Positions 61,466 to 64,000 of a DNA stretch of 64,000 bases are shown here, one piece after another. The notes beneath the pieces were generated by a model. The model searched no databases. It was given only the letters and a program-made list of their open reading frames with translations, and was not told where the DNA came from. The translations under genes and the position numbers were made by a program. Where the stretch lies: the NCBI GenBank assembly GCA_019722365.1, contig JADFUC010000139.1, forward strand, positions 1 through 64,000, given 5' to 3'. Source of the stretch: Lithospermum erythrorhizon. Lineage: Eukaryota > Streptophyta > Magnoliopsida > Boraginales > Boraginaceae. Each line of letters begins with the position of its first letter. Position 1 is the stretch's first letter.

Positions 61466-62651
61466 CCGGCCCGGTGGCCTCGGGCCGGATTAGCAGCTTG
61501 TATTTATGTAATTAATGTCTTGACGTAGATTTCATGCGTCTACCGAATATATGTTGTATTTTTTCTTTAAGTTAATATTTAAAGTTGTTTATGTCATGAA
61601 TGTCGATTAAATATGATTAATAGTTAGCGGTTGAAATTAATATATTGTAATATTAAAATAATTTTTGATTAATTGTTGTAATCATAAATCCATTTAATTG
61701 AGTGAAAAACATAAAGGCGGATTAAAATCTTTCTGGGAGGTGGAATGTAATAATGGCAACCGCCCTTTGAGTCAGATGGTTTGAGTCTAGGGTTTTTGAA
61801 CACAAGGTTTAGACGGTTTCGGCTCTGCCCGTTATCGTTGGTTGGACTTCCAGGCTACGTTAAGATATTCGGTTGATGATTAAATTGATTTAGAAATTAA
61901 TTTCGTCTAGGGATTAATTCATCAATTTAATTTCGTATAATTATATATTTTGATTAAAATTCAAATTGTTTAATATGCAAAGCGAATATAATAGGAAATA
62001 GACATCGTTTTCGAAAAATTATTTAATTAAGATATAAGAATAATATGATATAAAATTGTAAAATTTGAAGTTAAATTTTAAATAGCCGATTGTTTATATT
62101 GATGATGTTAAATGTTTATTAAATGGATGCAAGTTTATGATATCCACTTACTTGTATTTTAAAAATACGGCATGTATATGCTTAAAAATGAATGACGCTG
62201 TGATGAATTATTATTTAAGCATAAATAATTATGAAGACCTACTAGAATGAAAGTAGTTAAAGAATAGTTAAGTAGCTAAAGTAGTTAAGAAGCTAGAATA
62301 AGTTTTCGTATTTTTTAACGTAAATCATGCTCATTGTATCTGGAGTGTTATATTTAGTCTTCTGATTGATGTGATGATATAAATTTAGCTTGATAAAATG
62401 CATGTCTTAGCATAATTGTAAGTATGACTAAAAGATATAACTAATCCCGGCGATAAGTTAAGTAATCTTGTCGAACCAAACTCACAAAGTCGATTGAAAT
62501 TCGCTTTTAGGCTAACGGACATGGTAGTATGGCATCACGTTGCGTCTGCAGGGATGCTCCACCGATGGGAGGTAAACGTTTCGAGTTAGCCGACTTATCC
62601 GTGCGAAATTGTCATGGAGATTTTGGTTCTTAGCGGGTACACGATAATACA
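61466..62651 (+). mobile_element. Copia leader region, interrupted
   Basis: Matches the reverse complement of the leader at 9.0-10.5 kb in scattered blocks: TCGATTAAATATGATTAATAG, TTTGAGTCTAGGGTTTTTGA and AAAGTCGATTGAA..GGACATGGTAGTATGGCAT. It ends where a gypsy LTR begins (62,652). No gag follows in the window. Confidence 0.55.
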
Positions 62652-63831
62652 TGAAATAACCCGTTCTGGCTTAGCGATTGAAATGTGTTGCGTAATTCGG
62701 TTTGTGGTGGCGCGGAGTAGTATAAATAATTGAATAAAATCGTATGCGAACTAATATTTTTATGAGTAATGGTTATATGCATTATTTTACATTTAAATCG
62801 GTTTAGGTGATATTTAAATGCGGAAAGTGGAATACTCAGAAACCCATGAAACCAAAGCGGACTTAAATCAATTCTTTAAATATCCTGTAATCACTTATCA
62901 TGTTTCATCATCGTCGAATCCACAAAACCCAACCTTTTTCTTAAGCAGGGCCTAAATTACGACTTCCATAAAGCCAGAAATTTTTCTTGGTTCTAAATGA
63001 TTGTTGCGTAAGCTCGAGGAAAAAGTTATTAGTTCTTACTTCATCGTCACAAATGTATCTAGGTAAGAAAGATCAAATCTTTTTGCTTGGTATTTCTTGA
63101 GTTTAGAAAGGTTGAATTTTAGTTGACTTTTGATTGGATATTAAACTTTCGAACCTGTTATGTAGTCTTCCATATAGTTGTTTTGAAGTTAAAGTTGGAA
63201 TCTTAATTTGAGATGTTGCCTTTTAGTTTGACTTTGGTTGATTTCAAGTTTTGAGGCTTTCAAATGGTATAGAGTTATCATCTAAGGTTTGATTATGTGA
63301 TAAGAAGTGATAATGATCGATTCTTGGGTTTAGAGTGTTGAATATGTATGTTGACTTTTGGTGACTTTTGAGAAAAAAATGTGGAATTTGTAAAGTGTGT
63401 TGTTGGAGTTTAATATAGTTGTTTTGGGTATGATGCAGCCAGTTTTAAAAGTGGTTATAAGAGATTATGTTGGATTGGTTGGGAGTAAGTTGAATAGTGT
63501 TTGGATTTTGAAATAAAGTTGTTAATAATGGTGGTGGATTTGAGGAAATGTCGATTGTTGGATTGATTAGAATGTGATTAAGTGTTATGGTTGGGATAAT
63601 AAAGTGATGACAGAATACCGAGTTTATGAAGTTGGTAATTAGAATGTAGTTACGTTTGAATGTTAGAAATTATTATCTTAGTTTTGGGGATAGGATGATT
63701 CTTGAAGACAGGTTAATTTAGCGAAATGTGAGATGTGGTATAATACTCGGGGGTTTAATAGATGATAAGAGAGGTTATTACATGGAATGTTTTATAATGT
63801 ATAATTTCACTTTGAATAGGAGTTGAGCCCG
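62652..63831 (+). mobile_element. Truncated gypsy LTR
   Basis: Starts TGAAATAACCCGTTC, the sense start of the gypsy LTR family, with GTTGACTTTTG words at about 63,122 and 63,350 as in the copy at 26.4 kb. It stops at 63,831, where a second LTR start appears, so it is truncated or split by that insertion. Confidence 0.6.
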
Positions 63832-64000
63832 TGTAATAACCCGTTCGTAGTAATATTCTTGTAATAGTATAGTAGTTAACAAATTGGAGTATTTAGGAGA
63901 AATCAAAAATTTCGAGGGGTGAATAGTTGAAAATACAACGAATTCGGTCGGTTGGTAGTACGTTTCGGTGTTAGAGAATTTTGAATTCTCGATCGGATGA
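63832..64000 (+). mobile_element. Start of another gypsy LTR, cut by window end
   Basis: TGTAATAACCCGTTCGTAG, the canonical start of the same LTR family, runs off the window. Whether it is a solo LTR or a whole element cannot be told. Confidence 0.6.

Overview
The window is nuclear DNA of a flowering plant, most likely a eudicot. It is AT-rich and filled with plant LTR retrotransposons (Ty3/gypsy chromovirus, Tat-like and Ty1/copia), a CACTA transposon, Stowaway and Mutator-type MITEs and a Cassandra 5S-derived LTR. The only cellular gene has plant-type GT/AG introns. Nothing bacterial is present: no operons, CRISPR, rRNA or tRNA genes. I cannot name the species.

Layout. 1-3.8 kb: intergenic DNA with a Cassandra-type LTR at 2.8-3.0 kb. 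3.8-5.2 kb: piece of a gypsy LTR. 5.9-8.0 kb: 3' end of a copia element (RNase H, 3' UTR, LTR), followed tail to tail by the gag, leader and 5' LTR of a second copia element on the minus strand (8.2-11.5 kb). 11.5-15.8 kb: intergenic DNA with a LINE-like scrap and an ~82-bp tandem repeat. 15.87-20.11 kb: the only recognisable host gene, a PRP43/DHX15-type DEAH-box RNA helicase (plant DEAH2/DEAH3 group), plus strand, seven exons, disrupted as assembled. 21.3-36.1 kb: one very large LTR element with ~2.1-kb LTRs, probably a Tat-like gypsy element or a LARD, interrupted by a gypsy LTR at 26.4-28.2 kb and carrying two internal tandem arrays. 36.1-36.9 kb: two MITEs, one with an 11-bp target duplication. 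37.2-38.0 kb: copia LTR with a primer-binding-like site.

38.3-55.8 kb reads as a decayed CACTA (En/Spm) transposon: motif-rich left part, then a transposase fragment from 53.6 kb. It was invaded by an old solo gypsy LTR (41.3-53.0 kb), itself split by a Tekay/Del-like chromovirus on the minus strand (42.6-52.0 kb). A further solo LTR (55.8-58.05 kb) ends the recognisable transposase. 58-60.3 kb has no assignable content. 60.3-62.65 kb is another copia LTR plus leader, interrupted by one gypsy LTR at 62.65 kb and a second starting at 63.83 kb.

Almost every reading frame here is broken. In the helicase the damage is patchy: perfectly open blocks alternate with scrambled ones. That could be decay, but local assembly error is an equally good explanation, so all broken calls should be read with that in mind.
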